From assembly GCA_946183365.1 (NCBI GenBank), contig CAMHAH010000003.1, forward strand, positions 62,001 to 126,000: a stretch of 64,000 nucleotides of DNA. The letters run 5' to 3'. Position numbers and translations under genes: made by a program. This DNA is from an uncultured Clostridia bacterium. GTDB lineage: Bacteria > Bacillota > Clostridia > Oscillospirales > Acutalibacteraceae. Under the pieces are notes generated by a model. The model saw only the letters and a program-made list of their open reading frames with translations, was not told the DNA's origin and made no database searches. This document shows positions 1 through 9,877 of this stretch, in pieces. The first letter of the stretch is position 1. Each line of letters opens with the position of its first letter.

Positions 1-141
1 ACCGATAATGCCGGAGACAGAATTGATCTCAGCTAAACGATTGAACTTCTTCCAGTCAATATCTACAGGAATATCGATATTCTGTTGATTATTGAGAAAG
101 GCTCTCAGTATATTGAGAATTGCCTGCTGACTACTAATCAT
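1..141 (-). CDS. Putative nucleotidyltransferase-family protein, N-terminal part (runs off the window)
   Basis: Only the first 47 codons lie in the window. ATG is at 141 with an AGGA ribosome site a few bases upstream. The peptide starts MISSQQAILNILRAFLNN and contains the WKKFNRLAEINSVSGIIG type stretch. That pattern resembles the N-terminus of the uncharacterised nucleotidyltransferase family (NTP_transf_5) common in exopolysaccharide loci. The family call rests on a short segment. The gene is the last visible one of the leftward surface-polysaccharide cluster, 108 bp downstream of the phosphohexomutase. Confidence 0.5.
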   Translation of the reverse strand, partial: MISSQQAILNILRAFLNNQQNIDIPVDIDWKKFNRLAEINSVSGIIG

Positions 142-249
142 AGAAATCCTATTATCCCATAATGTTGATATCGTTAATCATTAATCAAAAAACAGTCTTA
201 TATCATTAGATAATTGCAAATAAATTCACTCACGAGACCCCATCACGTT

Positions 250-1911
250 TTATAGTAACTTTTCTAGTTCTGTTACTACAGATTGCTCAATTAGCTGTGC
301 ATCTAACTTATCCTTCGCAGTTACACTAACATACATCTTCAACTTCGGTTCCGTTCCGCTTGGACGGACAACAATCGATCCATCCTCGAAATAAAACTTT
401 AAAACATCGGATTTTGGCAATCCATTCAGACCGAGAGAATAATCCTCAACTGAGATTACTTTTTTTCCGCCGATAGAATCCAATCCTTGATGGAAACGAT
501 TCATAATCTCGGCCATTTTCTTCATACCGGCAGAGCCGTCGAATTCATAACTGTGCAGGGTATTCAGGCAATATCCGTAAGAATCATATATCTCAGCTAA
601 CTTTTCAAGAAGAGAAATCCCTCTGGTTTTGTAATACGAATACATTTCACAGATCATGAAAGCAGCGTTAACGGCATCCTTATCTCTAACATAGGATCCT
701 GTCAAATATCCATAGCTTTCTTCAAAACCGCAGATATAATCCTTTTCTCTGCCTTCTTGTTCAAGTCTGCCGATCACTTCACCGATAAACTTGAAACCGG
801 TCAGCACATTAATTGTCTGAACACCGTAATGCTCAGCGATTTTTTCAGCCAAATCCATGGTAACGATCGTCTTGATTAAAACAGGATTATTGGGCATAGC
901 ATTATGTTTGATTCGCTGTGCGCAAATAAAATCCAAAAGCAGCAAACCTACTTCATTACCCGTCAGGAGTTTGTAATCATCTCCGTCACGAACGGCAATA
1001 CCGCATCGATCGCAATCCGGATCAGTTGCAAGTAATAGATCTGCTCCAACACGATTACAATACTCCAATCCCAAATTCATCGCTTCTCGCACCTCGGGAT
1101 TCGGGTACGGACAAGTCGGGAAGTTTCCATCGGGCTTTCTCTGTTCTTCGACGACAGTTATATTCGTAAAACCTGTTTCTTCGAGCACTCTTGTAACCGG
1201 CTTTAATCCGGTCCCGTTAAGAGGGCTGTATACGATAGCAATATTTCTGTCTATCTGCTCGTCAAACAGAACACTCTGCTTCTTAACAGCATTGATATAC
1301 GAATCAAAGACCGCTTTATCAATAAACTCTATCTGCCCTTCAGATAGTTTTTCATCAAAAGAGGAATGACAAATATCTTTGAAAATGTCAAGTATGTCTA
1401 TTTCTGACAGAATCTCTGCTGCTGCTTCTGTTGTGATCTGACAGCCATCTGCTCCGTAGACCTTGTATCCATTATATTTGCTGGGATTATGGCTGGCAGT
1501 GATCATTATCCCGGCAGATGCTTTCAGTTCGCGAATAGCATAAGATACCATCGGAACAGGCAGTAATTCCGACCATAAGTAAACCTTAATACCGTTTGCA
1601 GCAAAGACGCTTGCCGCAACTTTCGCAAACTCATCACTCTTTATTCGGCTATCATATCCAACTATGATCGATGGGTTAGAATAATGTGCATGAAGATAAT
1701 TGGATAATCCTTGACTCGCTTTAGCAACCACGTAAACATTCATACGGTTGGTGCCGACTCCGATCGTTCCGCGAAGGCCGCCTGTACCGAACGCTAAATC
1801 ACGGTAAAAAGCATCCTCAACCTCAGTCTCAGTCATTATTTCCAGCTCATTCACCAAGTCAGCTTCTTTGACATTATTTAGCCAACGCCGGTATTCTGTA
1901 TTATAATCCAT
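250..1911 (-). CDS. Phosphoglucomutase/phosphomannomutase (alpha-D-phosphohexomutase)
   Basis: This 553-aa cytosolic enzyme interconverts hexose 6-phosphate and hexose 1-phosphate, supplying sugar 1-phosphate for nucleotide-sugar synthesis. The sequence shows the full phosphohexomutase signature: the phosphoserine loop TASHNP with Ser140, the metal loop DPDCDR (297-302), the sugar-binding GFEES (395-399), and the phosphate-binding SGTEPK near the C-terminus. The length fits the longer PgcA/ManB type. Its start overlaps the end of the upstream manC-like gene by 11 bp, which implies translational coupling. Next to a mannose-1-phosphate guanylyltransferase, a phosphomannomutase role (GDP-mannose supply) is likely. 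Sugar specificity cannot be read from the sequence, so the gene could equally be called pgcA. Confidence 0.93.
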   Translation of the reverse strand: MDYNTEYRRWLNNVKEADLVNELEIMTETEVEDAFYRDLAFGTGGLRGTIGVGTNRMNVYVVAKASQGLSNYLHAHYSNPSIIVGYDSRIKSDEFAKVAASVFAANGIKVYLWSELLPVPMVSYAIRELKASAGIMITASHNPSKYNGYKVYGADGCQITTEAAAEILSEIDILDIFKDICHSSFDEKLSEGQIEFIDKAVFDSYINAVKKQSVLFDEQIDRNIAIVYSPLNGTGLKPVTRVLEETGFTNITVVEEQRKPDGNFPTCPYPNPEVREAMNLGLEYCNRVGADLLLATDPDCDRCGIAVRDGDDYKLLTGNEVGLLLLDFICAQRIKHNAMPNNPVLIKTIVTMDLAEKIAEHYGVQTINVLTGFKFIGEVIGRLEQEGREKDYICGFEESYGYLTGSYVRDKDAVNAAFMICEMYSYYKTRGISLLEKLAEIYDSYGYCLNTLHSYEFDGSAGMKKMAEIMNRFHQGLDSIGGKKVISVEDYSLGLNGLPKSDVLKFYFEDGSIVVRPSGTEPKLKMYVSVTAKDKLDAQLIEQSVVTELEKLL

Positions 1912-3238
1912 CAGTATTCCAATCCCAGTCTAATCTTTCGATATCTTCTTCAGTGAGTTCTTCACCGATTTGAACCTCAATTATATGTAATTCCGAATCA
2001 GCTTTGATTGCATGCTTTGTACCGGGCTTAATATAAGCCGTATCTCCGACGCCTATACTCTTGATCGCGCCGTCTATGATCAGTTTTCCCGTTCCGCTGA
2101 TGATAGCCCACATCTCCGAACGGTAAGCATGCCGCTGGTAGGAAATATGCTGCCCCTGAGCTATCACAAGATGCTTGGTTAGGGAATTCTCCCCATTCTC
2201 CTGAATTCGATAATCAAGCACCATATACTCGCCCCATACGCGTTTTTCATACATAGGACGCTGATCAACTACATAATCCTTCAACTTGTCGCTGCTGTCT
2301 TTATCTGCTACAAGAATACCATCGGGTGTAGCCGCTATCGCCAGATTACTGACGCCAAGCGCTACCAACGGGATCTGAAGCTCATTAATAACATGTGTAT
2401 TAACACAGTCAGCGGCAACAGCATTACCCGCAACTTCCTCACTCATAGCCTCGGTCAACGTGTTCCATGTTCCAAGATCTTTCCATTCTCCGGAAAAACG
2501 CATCACATGGATATCGGATTCTTTTTCAACTACCGCATAATCAAATGAAATCTTCGTCAGATTACTGTAATTCTCAAACAGCGTCTGATAGGATGCGGTA
2601 CCGAAGATTCTTTCTGCTATCTCAAGGACATATTTCAGCTTAAACGCAAACACACCCGCATTCCATAAAGCGCCCTGCTCAATATACTTTTCAGCGGTCT
2701 CTACATCTGGCTTTTCTTTAAAAGTTGCGACCTTGCTTACTGCATCTTTAGCCTCCGGAATGATGTATCCGTATTTTTCGCTTGGATAAGTCGGCTCTAT
2801 TCCGATCAAAGACAGCTTGGACTGCCCTTCCTGTGCATGATCATGCAGCTTATTCAGCATCTTAAAGTAATCCGATTCAACATAGGGATCAACCGGACAA
2901 ACTATAACAGCTTCATCAGCAGATATCCCTTTAACATCATGCAAATATGCTACTGCAAGTGCAATCGCAGGAAAGGTATCTCTTCTGCATGGCTCGACAG
3001 AAATTCCCACTCTCTCATCGAGTTGTGACTTGATTGCGGTGACCTGACTTTCAGAAGTAGCGATCGTAACGGTTGCGTCTGCGTCGATCTCGCAAATCAT
3101 ACGATACATCCTCTGTACCATAGATTCGGGGGTGCCATCTTCCTTTTTAAAAATTTTTAAAAACTGTTTAGAGCGGACTTCATTGGATAACGGCCATAGC
3201 CGTTTCCCCGATCCGCCGGATAAAAGAATGATATTCAT
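1901..3238 (-). CDS. manC: Mannose-1-phosphate guanylyltransferase / mannose-6-phosphate isomerase-type protein
   Basis: This 445-aa protein has an N-terminal nucleotidyltransferase domain (LLSGGSGKRLWPLS at residues 5-18, the GDP-mannose pyrophosphorylase motif; FKEKP about residue 180; a WNAGVF motif shortly after). The C-terminal cupin contains LVIAQGQHISYQRH and EMWAIISGTGKLII, typical of the type II isomerase half of ManC. It makes GDP-mannose from mannose 1-phosphate and GTP, and may also isomerise fructose 6-phosphate. It is coupled by overlap to the downstream phosphohexomutase, so the two probably form the GDP-mannose branch of the locus. The ATG at 3238 has a GGAG-like site in the 42-bp gap after the upstream glycosyltransferase. 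Confidence 0.9.
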   Translation of the reverse strand: MNIILLSGGSGKRLWPLSNEVRSKQFLKIFKKEDGTPESMVQRMYRMICEIDADATVTIATSESQVTAIKSQLDERVGISVEPCRRDTFPAIALAVAYLHDVKGISADEAVIVCPVDPYVESDYFKMLNKLHDHAQEGQSKLSLIGIEPTYPSEKYGYIIPEAKDAVSKVATFKEKPDVETAEKYIEQGALWNAGVFAFKLKYVLEIAERIFGTASYQTLFENYSNLTKISFDYAVVEKESDIHVMRFSGEWKDLGTWNTLTEAMSEEVAGNAVAADCVNTHVINELQIPLVALGVSNLAIAATPDGILVADKDSSDKLKDYVVDQRPMYEKRVWGEYMVLDYRIQENGENSLTKHLVIAQGQHISYQRHAYRSEMWAIISGTGKLIIDGAIKSIGVGDTAYIKPGTKHAIKADSELHIIEVQIGEELTEEDIERLDWDWNTDGL

Positions 3239-3280
3239 TGAAATCTCCGTAAGAGTATCCTACTACTCATAAACCATTAA

Positions 3281-4369
3281 TTAGTTCTGATGCTGTTTTA
3301 GCTGTTCAATCAGTTCTTTGCAAATATAACCCCATGACATTCTTTCTTTACTTTCGGCGACCAACTGTTTTTGATCGTTGAACAAGCCAGGATCAGTAAT
3401 AAAGTTTGCCATCTTTTCTTCCAAATCCTTTGAATCTCCCGGTTGGGCAAACACACCTACCTCACCGTCGAATAATTGTTCTTTCATGCCGCCTGTGTCT
3501 GAAACGATAATCGGCGTTCCGTAATTATATGCCATTCCAATAACGCCGGACTGCGTAGCATCAATATACGGAAGAACAACAACCGTATTGGGCTTGGAAA
3601 AGAGATATGCAATCTCTTTATCTGTGATATATTTGTTCATTACAGTAGCACTTTTCAGTGATTTATACTCTTCGACATATTCTGTAAAATCACCCGAACC
3701 GGCAACTGTCAGGGTTACGTCGGGATACTTTTTCTCGATTTCCCGATAAGCATCTGCCAACACATGTAGACCCTTGTACTTTTCGATTCTGCCAAAATAA
3801 AGGAAATTGATCTTACTCTTTAAATCCTCTTGGCTGAACGATCCATTAAACTCCGGGTACTTCATCAAACCATGCCGCATATAGAAAATATTGCTTTGAG
3901 GTTTATGGTAATCTTTTTCAACGATAGGTATGAACTGCTTAGATAACACCATGATATTATCCGCCTTCATAATGAGCTCCTTATGTCGCCGATTAAAATC
4001 ATCGTTTGTTCCGGAGTGAGGGATCACATCATGCAGTATCATGATATTTTCATCATGCTTGATAAAACGTCCAACCAACAGATTGCGATTAACAGGATTC
4101 GGATACAACGCGTACGCAAATCTCTTTTTCATGAACTTGAGTTTTATTTTTACATCATTAAAAAAGTTTTCAAGATATTTATTGCTGTATCTTTTCCAAA
4201 TATATAAGCACTCCGAGGGAAATGACTTTTTCCAGTCGTCGAGATTCTCTATCTCCTCTGAAATCACCGCGCATACGCAAACACCATTTTTCATGAGTCC
4301 CTGCGCTATGTTTAAAGAAAGGACAGGACCACTTTCTGTATTAAAAAATGTTTCTATCAGAACATTCAT
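3281..4369 (-). CDS. Glycosyltransferase, GT4 type
   Basis: This 362-aa protein has the GT-B fold layout. The C-terminal half carries LYFGRIEKYKGLHVLADAY (donor domain entry), VTLTVAGSGD, and the YIDATQSGVIGMAYNYGTPI stretch with the following SDTGGMKE, which corresponds to the nucleotide-sugar site of GT4 retaining enzymes. No membrane segment is obvious, so it probably acts at the inner membrane face on the lipid-linked glycan. It lies between manC and an acetyltransferase in the same leftward operon. Donor and acceptor sugars cannot be inferred; a GDP-mannose donor is possible given the neighbours. Confidence 0.88.
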   Translation of the reverse strand: MNVLIETFFNTESGPVLSLNIAQGLMKNGVCVCAVISEEIENLDDWKKSFPSECLYIWKRYSNKYLENFFNDVKIKLKFMKKRFAYALYPNPVNRNLLVGRFIKHDENIMILHDVIPHSGTNDDFNRRHKELIMKADNIMVLSKQFIPIVEKDYHKPQSNIFYMRHGLMKYPEFNGSFSQEDLKSKINFLYFGRIEKYKGLHVLADAYREIEKKYPDVTLTVAGSGDFTEYVEEYKSLKSATVMNKYITDKEIAYLFSKPNTVVVLPYIDATQSGVIGMAYNYGTPIIVSDTGGMKEQLFDGEVGVFAQPGDSKDLEEKMANFITDPGLFNDQKQLVAESKERMSWGYICKELIEQLKQHQN

Positions 4370-4466
4370 GTAGTATCTCCAACTCTCCCAATAGTATAAC
4401 TATCAAAATGATAATAAAGAAGCTAAGGACTAAATTCTTCAGCTAATCAAAACGATAATAAACATT

Positions 4467-5021
4467 CTATTTTATCTCTCTTGCCGGAACTCCAACAACA
4501 GTTTTTCCCGGTTCATTAACGGACTTTACAACCACAGCGTTTGCTCCAATAACGGTGTTATCCGCTACATTTACATCTCCGATAATCGACGCACCGTAAC
4601 CGATATCCACATTATCGCCTAAAACAGGAGTAACATTGATCGAACCCTTATTTCCGATACAGTTGCCTCCGTGCAAAATACAATTCTCTCCTGCCCTAAC
4701 GTCATGATTCACTACAATTCCGCCTGCATGCCAAATCTCTAAGCCTTTTCCGAAACAATTAGGGTAAATCTCAATGCCAAGTTTCCTGCCAAGCCGATTT
4801 TTTCTACCTTCATAATACCAATAGAGATAAGTATGATACCGGCTTCCCTCTGTATTGTTCAGGTGATACTCACTTTTTCTGAGAAGTATTAAATACTTTT
4901 TCAGCATCCTTCTATTATCGGAACTGATAAAATCGATTATGCGAGATTTTAAGCCATTCGTTCTGTACCAACTGTTATCGGATTTGATATACTCTTTAAG
5001 ATCTTCCTTTGTTTTTACCAT
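4467..5021 (-). CDS. Hexapeptide-repeat acetyltransferase (serine acetyltransferase-like)
   Basis: This protein of about 184 aa has a left-handed beta-helix C-terminus: repeated hexads such as VTPVLGDNVDIGYGASIIGDV and NTVIGANAVVVKSV, ending with GVPAREI. The IWHAGGIVVNHDV segment matches the catalytic His region of CysE-like O-acetyltransferases. In a polysaccharide locus it most likely O-acetylates a sugar rather than serine. I chose ATG at 5021 because an AGGTGG site sits 5 bases upstream. The alternative ATG at 5069 would add 16 residues but has only a weak AGAAGA. Confidence 0.82.
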   Translation of the reverse strand: MVKTKEDLKEYIKSDNSWYRTNGLKSRIIDFISSDNRRMLKKYLILLRKSEYHLNNTEGSRYHTYLYWYYEGRKNRLGRKLGIEIYPNCFGKGLEIWHAGGIVVNHDVRAGENCILHGGNCIGNKGSINVTPVLGDNVDIGYGASIIGDVNVADNTVIGANAVVVKSVNEPGKTVVGVPAREIK

Positions 5022-5071
5022 ATAGCCACCTGAAAAAGCTGTGTTTTTGTTTTTACAGCGCCCAACCATAA

Positions 5072-6343
5072 TTATCTTCTAAGCAAGCTCCTAAAGAAAT
5101 TCAAGCTAAAGTAGTCTCGAACAAGAAACGGTTTCCTTCCAGATAAAAATGGTTCAAAATAGGCATAGCCATCATTTACTGCCTCTCTAATAGTCAAGGC
5201 AAAATCTTTCGCTTCCCATTCTTCCATGTACCATTTTTTATGATATACTTTTTCGTATTCTTTAAAATACATCTGTAAGATCTTTTTCATTCGTTTCTTA
5301 CTTTCATAATTGCCTTCAGGCGGTAAATATCCGTTTTCATCAGCGTATTTTTGTAACATTCCGCTATAACGCATAATAAATGGACCATAGCCGATGTTAA
5401 CGGGATATACACAAAGGTTCGCGTCAATATACGTTGTATCAAATCCCTTGATGCGATTAATATCACGGACAAAATCCACCGTTACAGCTGTCTTTTCAAT
5501 AACTATTTGTTTTAATGAATCCACGGCAAACAGCAGATTGTGTTGAATAGAACCGGATAACGTTGCAACAATATCTGCGTTTCGAATAATACGGATCAAA
5601 TCGGACAATGATTCCTTCTCCGGAAAAACAATTTGATACCCATTCGTCTCGAAAAAATCATCCAACATATCCATATTGAATTCCTTATTTCGGAACGCTT
5701 TAAGCTGGCTTCGAGATAAAAACACTTTTTTACTGAAAGAAGTATCCGCCTTTTTCCGCAAAGCAGCCTCCGCTACGGCATCATAAGTTCTCTTGAACTC
5801 GTCAGACCAGTATTGTCCCATCTTAATACTTCTCTCGGGAATGATTACCTCTCGATATTTTGTAGGAACATTTATGATCTCAACTTTATTCCAAACTCCC
5901 ATTAATTCAAGGAATTGTTTATAGTTCCCGGAAATCTGTCTCTCTGAATTTACTTCGATAAAGAATACATATTTATCAATGGAAGGATCATTTTTTAAGA
6001 AATACCATAGTCTGGTTACAGCTTCAACAAGAAAATGCCCCCAATTTGGTACAAGGTAACCGCAATATACAACACGCTCATTCTTGCATTCAGGATATTG
6101 CGTTTCATATGAGTAAAAAACACGTCCCGGGATTCCCGATTCTTCAATATATGTTCCGTTTTCTTCAACGACTCCGCCTCTGCCAAATAAGAGATTATCA
6201 TTTGCTAAAAATTTGAGCGGAAGAATCGTCGCTTCAGAATAAGATAAAGCCTCTAAACTATCCCTCTTAATAAACTCTTTATAATACCACTTTTTGACAG
6301 CCTCGGCTTTGCGAGGACGAAGATAATCATAACAAACACTCAT
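5072..6343 (-). CDS. Glycosyltransferase family 61-type protein
   Basis: This 423-aa protein shows GT61 (DUF563) features: VVYCGYLVPNWGHFLVEAVT (residues about 91-110), where the NxGHFLxE motif is typical, KKVFLSRSQ in the middle, and the later VFPEKESLSDLIRIIRNAD and ATLSGSIQHNLLFA stretches that form the nucleotide-sugar site. GT61 members in Firmicutes capsule loci are soluble or peripheral transferases. Its stop lies just before the acetyltransferase gene. The specific linkage is unknown. Confidence 0.8.
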   Translation of the reverse strand: MSVCYDYLRPRKAEAVKKWYYKEFIKRDSLEALSYSEATILPLKFLANDNLLFGRGGVVEENGTYIEESGIPGRVFYSYETQYPECKNERVVYCGYLVPNWGHFLVEAVTRLWYFLKNDPSIDKYVFFIEVNSERQISGNYKQFLELMGVWNKVEIINVPTKYREVIIPERSIKMGQYWSDEFKRTYDAVAEAALRKKADTSFSKKVFLSRSQLKAFRNKEFNMDMLDDFFETNGYQIVFPEKESLSDLIRIIRNADIVATLSGSIQHNLLFAVDSLKQIVIEKTAVTVDFVRDINRIKGFDTTYIDANLCVYPVNIGYGPFIMRYSGMLQKYADENGYLPPEGNYESKKRMKKILQMYFKEYEKVYHKKWYMEEWEAKDFALTIREAVNDGYAYFEPFLSGRKPFLVRDYFSLNFFRSLLRR

Positions 6344-6382
6344 AATTATACTCCTTGAGAGGAATCTATATTTTATTCATCT

Positions 6383-7399
6383 TTATCGTTTTGTTCTGCC
6401 GTATATCTTGATGACTCTCTCATATACCCTAACCCAAAAGTAGTTTTTGGTTTCGTAGGCTCTTTTGAGTCGATTGGGTATTATAATACTCATCAAAGAT
6501 AAGGCATCAACAAAACGTTCGCTACGAAGGATCGCATTATTGAAACGCAGTTTATCAATATATGATATCCTGTTTTGAGAATGGAATGTGTTATTCAGGA
6601 CTTCTACATATTTATAGTAAACTATGCTGTAATACTCGCTTACTAAATGAAAATCCGCTAAGCCCCACTTATCCATATATTGCCGGATAGTATCCAGTAG
6701 ATTTTCATAGATTTCTTTTAGGTCTTTTCGATACTTATGATTCAAAGAATCGGAGTCTGAATCCAAGTAGATATAATTCGCCTTATTTATTACGCAGATG
6801 TCTATTGAAGGAACGGTATCCAAGTATTGCAGATTGAACAGCATATCTTCTGATAAGCTCAACCCCTCAATCATTTTGATTTGGTTGTCTCTTAATACCG
6901 ATACATCGTATACTCTCAGACATGGGCTCTGCGTCAAAATTTTACCCGCTAATTCGTAATAGTCATCTCTGTTGACTAAGGAAACTGATTCATTCGCAGA
7001 AAACATATACCGTGTGTGATCTGAATTCCTCTCAAACCCACACCAGATATGCCCAACCTCGGGATAGTTCTCTCTTGCATCCATAAAATCGGAAACATAA
7101 TCAGGAGTCACCCGATCATCGCTATCAATAAAGACAAGATATTTTCCGTGAGCAAAGTCGATTCCCAGATTGCGCGCTCTGGATACTCCGCCGTTGGGTT
7201 TATGGATCACGTAAACAGGAAATACACTTGTAGATAGCGCAACCATATCGCAGATTTGAGCGCTGGTATCACAGGAACCGTCATCGACTAATATCACTTC
7301 GATATTCAGATACTTCTGCTTTAAGACGCTCTCAAAGCACGCTTTGAAGCGTTCGTTGGTATTATACACAGGTATAACCACTGATACTAAATCAGCCAT
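6383..7399 (-). CDS. Glycosyltransferase family 2
   Basis: This protein of about 338 aa has an N-terminal GT-A domain: VSVVIPVYN, VILVDDGS, NGGVSRARNLGID, and the metal-binding FIDSDDRVT (DXD type). I chose ATG at 7399: the preceding gene ends TAATG there, so stop and start overlap, and AAAGGAG lies 8 bases upstream within the upstream gene. An ORF beginning at 7426 would lie inside the neighbour without a site. It is an inverting transferase for the surface glycan and the second of a tandem GT2 pair. Substrate unknown. Confidence 0.9.
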   Translation of the reverse strand: MADLVSVVIPVYNTNERFKACFESVLKQKYLNIEVILVDDGSCDTSAQICDMVALSTSVFPVYVIHKPNGGVSRARNLGIDFAHGKYLVFIDSDDRVTPDYVSDFMDARENYPEVGHIWCGFERNSDHTRYMFSANESVSLVNRDDYYELAGKILTQSPCLRVYDVSVLRDNQIKMIEGLSLSEDMLFNLQYLDTVPSIDICVINKANYIYLDSDSDSLNHKYRKDLKEIYENLLDTIRQYMDKWGLADFHLVSEYYSIVYYKYVEVLNNTFHSQNRISYIDKLRFNNAILRSERFVDALSLMSIIIPNRLKRAYETKNYFWVRVYERVIKIYGRTKR

Positions 7400-8328
7400 T
7401 AACCAAGTCTCCTTTTGCGATACCAATTGTAGATGGGTAACAAATTAAATCTAATATGCCTCATTACTGTTTGATTTGGTTTATAGTCAAAGAAAACCTC
7501 TTTGTACTTCATTGTAATCTCTTTATCGTTTAAATATCCAACCAACGTCATATAATCAATTCCCAGAGATCGAAAATCTTGAGGAAGGTCATGTTCTTTA
7601 CAAAACCAATATCTCTCTATGCTTGCCAGAACGCCATCTGCCCTTGTACGCTTATTCTCTGTCCCCATGATGCCGGATGAGCGAATCAAATAAAGATACA
7701 GCATATCAGAAACGAATACAACTTTTCTGCTGAAGTACAAGACTTTATGTATGATGAACTCATCCTCATGCAGCTTGCCTTCGTCAAATCTCAGATCCGT
7801 AAACAGATGTTTATGATACAGCTTATTCCAAGCCGGATGGATCCTCCAGTTTTCATACATCAATTCGAACAACTGCTTGTTATCCGGATTAACACCACAA
7901 GGGAACTCATGCGCTTCGTGAATGTCTTTCCCCTCGGTATCGACTTCCATGAAATCACACACAGCCAGATCCGCGTCATTTGTACAAGCGGCGTCATATA
8001 GCTTTTCAATAAAAGCATCCGCAACAGTATCATCACTATCTACAAAACACAGCCACTCACTGCCGCTGCAAGCCATGGCCCAATCGATGCCGGAGTTTCT
8101 TGCACCGGATAATCCTCTGTTCGTATGATGGATCACATAGACAGGAATCCCCTCGGACTCAGCCGCAGAGGCAAATTCATCGCAGATTGCTCCGCTACTA
8201 TCGGGAGACCCATCATCCACCAGCACGATTTCAATATCCCCGTAACGCTGGTTCAATAAACTGTTATAGCATTTTTCTAAATAATCTTCCACCTTGTAGA
8301 CAGGAATAATAACTGTCACATTTGCCAT
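7399..8328 (-). CDS. Glycosyltransferase family 2
   Basis: This 309-aa GT-A enzyme has VTVIIPVYKVEDYLEKCYNS at the start, IVLVDDGSPDSSG, NRGLSGARNSGID and the DXD motif FVDSDDTV. The conserved HEDEF motif (about residues 190-194), typical of capsule GT2 enzymes of the EpsJ/WchA-partner group, is present. It ends in a TAATG overlap with the next transferase. It closely resembles the GT2 at 12070 in layout (same HEDEF motif), suggesting paralogues within the locus. Confidence 0.9.
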   Translation of the reverse strand: MANVTVIIPVYKVEDYLEKCYNSLLNQRYGDIEIVLVDDGSPDSSGAICDEFASAAESEGIPVYVIHHTNRGLSGARNSGIDWAMACSGSEWLCFVDSDDTVADAFIEKLYDAACTNDADLAVCDFMEVDTEGKDIHEAHEFPCGVNPDNKQLFELMYENWRIHPAWNKLYHKHLFTDLRFDEGKLHEDEFIIHKVLYFSRKVVFVSDMLYLYLIRSSGIMGTENKRTRADGVLASIERYWFCKEHDLPQDFRSLGIDYMTLVGYLNDKEITMKYKEVFFDYKPNQTVMRHIRFNLLPIYNWYRKRRLG

Positions 8329-8359
8329 ATTTACCTCTGTTAATCAGCAAATCTCATTT

Positions 8360-8731
8360 TTACACAATTTCGCTGTATAGAGAAACTGTTTTCACATAAC
8401 TCCTATCCGGCGTACGGTCGAAGCATCTGACGACACTGTCGTCAACCGTATGAGTATAGAAGTATCCATGCCGCAGCATATATTCATGCAGCGCTTTTAT
8501 ATAATTCGCCTGCTGATAATCCTTACACTCGGGTCTCATCTCAGCAAGACGTTCTCTGTATTCCTCAGACAAGCCTGCTTTCTTCTGATAGATCGCATGG
8601 TATGCCAAGGAGTAGAAATAATCCTCGTCGCTCATCACATAGAATCCAAGCGGATTCCTGACGCGATTTTTGAGCATGCTTCTCTGCCAGTTGATATCAT
8701 AGTAGCCGTCGCCGACAATGCTCTTTTCCAA
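8360..8731 (-). pseudogene. C-terminal gene remnant, envelope-glycan type protein
   Basis: The frame is open for 123 codons but has no credible start. The first possible initiator is a TTG at 8731 without a ribosome site, and a TGA stop lies four codons further upstream. The peptide contains NPLGFYVMSDEDYFYSLAYH and YRERLAEMRPECKDY. It looks like the tail of a larger protein whose 5' part was lost or frame-shifted. Other frames immediately upstream show short coding-like peptides such as FIEAENWKR. I do not recognise the family with certainty. It sits between the pyruvyl-transferase gene and the GT2 pair, so it is probably debris of an older locus arrangement. Confidence 0.5.
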
Positions 8732-8830
8732 TTCTCTGCTTCAATAAACTGACACCAAATTAATTCAAATACTTTTTACCTTGATAAATATAAACTACTA
8801 CTGATACCAATGCCAGCATTCAGTTTCTCA

Positions 8831-9877
8831 CTATCTAGCTAATTCATAAATATATTTTTTCAATTTTGAATAATACGGTTGCATATTCCTATTATCATAA
8901 TAAAATCGTTTTTTAGGAATTTTTTCATAAAGCCGTGCCAGACTCCCCTCTTTTTCCGCCAAAACAATATACTCTAAATGCTTTATCCATTCATAAGAAC
9001 CTTTGATTTTATGGCTCTTACTCTTTAATACAATACACGGTGTCCCAGAAATAGCACATAGTATCATACCATGTAACCTGTCGGTAATAACAAGTTCCGC
9101 AGCCTTAAACTCTTCGAGTTGTTCTTTAATTGCAGAATCCTGCTTATCTATAGGAATATAAGTCAACTTACTGATATCCGTAGTCCTAACCCTTCCATTA
9201 AATAAGCTATTGGCTTCTTCAATATACTTTTCCACTTCTTGTCGTTTCAATTCCTTTTCAACATCATTTCTGAAGCAAATCACACAACCGTTTCGCGGAT
9301 TCGCTTCTTTGCTTTCATCTAAGGACAACACCATATCTGGCATGAGAACAACATTATTATAGTAACCACAAACTAAATCATAAGAAATCTTCTCTCGCGC
9401 ACAGATTTTTAAGCATTTATGATTGTTATAAACCTCGGCTGATTCTCTCAATAGCTTTTGTCCTTCAGGTGTATTGTCATAATAGATAGTATTTGGTAAG
9501 CACAGCACTTTTGACTCGGGTACTTTTTTTACAATAGTCCTGAACAATTCATCAAGCTCAGGCCATAGTGTTCCGAAGTATCCTCCTCCATGAACAAGAA
9601 TACGTCTATTATTCAACACTCCAAGTGAATGAAGTCTTTTCAGCATCATCAAATCATCTGACGTAGCCTCGATATACTTCAGTCCCATTTCAGCAAGCAT
9701 TTTCTTTGTAGCCATTGCAATTGCCAAATCGCCAATATTGCCATGGACGGGTGTCATAATATATAACAGAGTATTCTTATCAGATGTTATTATCCTTTTT
9801 CTTAGCTCCTTAGCACTCTTCCACGGAAGAGCCAATTCATAAAACCGTCCATGAAGACGTCGCAAACCGTTTAACAC
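8831..9877 (-). CDS. Polysaccharide pyruvyl transferase family protein
   Basis: This protein of about 348 aa belongs to the WcaK/CsaB-like family: VHGNIGDLAIAMAT near the N-terminus, the glycine-rich VHGGGYFGTLWPEL, and the C-terminal ITDRLHGMILCAISGTPCIV with the conserved RLHG. Family members add pyruvate ketals to sugars or act as related transferases. I chose GTG at 9877: GGAGG lies 7 bases upstream, and the GTG overlaps the TAA stop of the ABC ATPase gene. The longer 366-aa frame starting at 9931 would overlap that gene by 61 bp and has no good site. Pyruvylation is the family role, not proven here. Confidence 0.85.
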   Translation of the reverse strand: MLNGLRRLHGRFYELALPWKSAKELRKRIITSDKNTLLYIMTPVHGNIGDLAIAMATKKMLAEMGLKYIEATSDDLMMLKRLHSLGVLNNRRILVHGGGYFGTLWPELDELFRTIVKKVPESKVLCLPNTIYYDNTPEGQKLLRESAEVYNNHKCLKICAREKISYDLVCGYYNNVVLMPDMVLSLDESKEANPRNGCVICFRNDVEKELKRQEVEKYIEEANSLFNGRVRTTDISKLTYIPIDKQDSAIKEQLEEFKAAELVITDRLHGMILCAISGTPCIVLKSKSHKIKGSYEWIKHLEYIVLAEKEGSLARLYEKIPKKRFYYDNRNMQPYYSKLKKYIYELAR

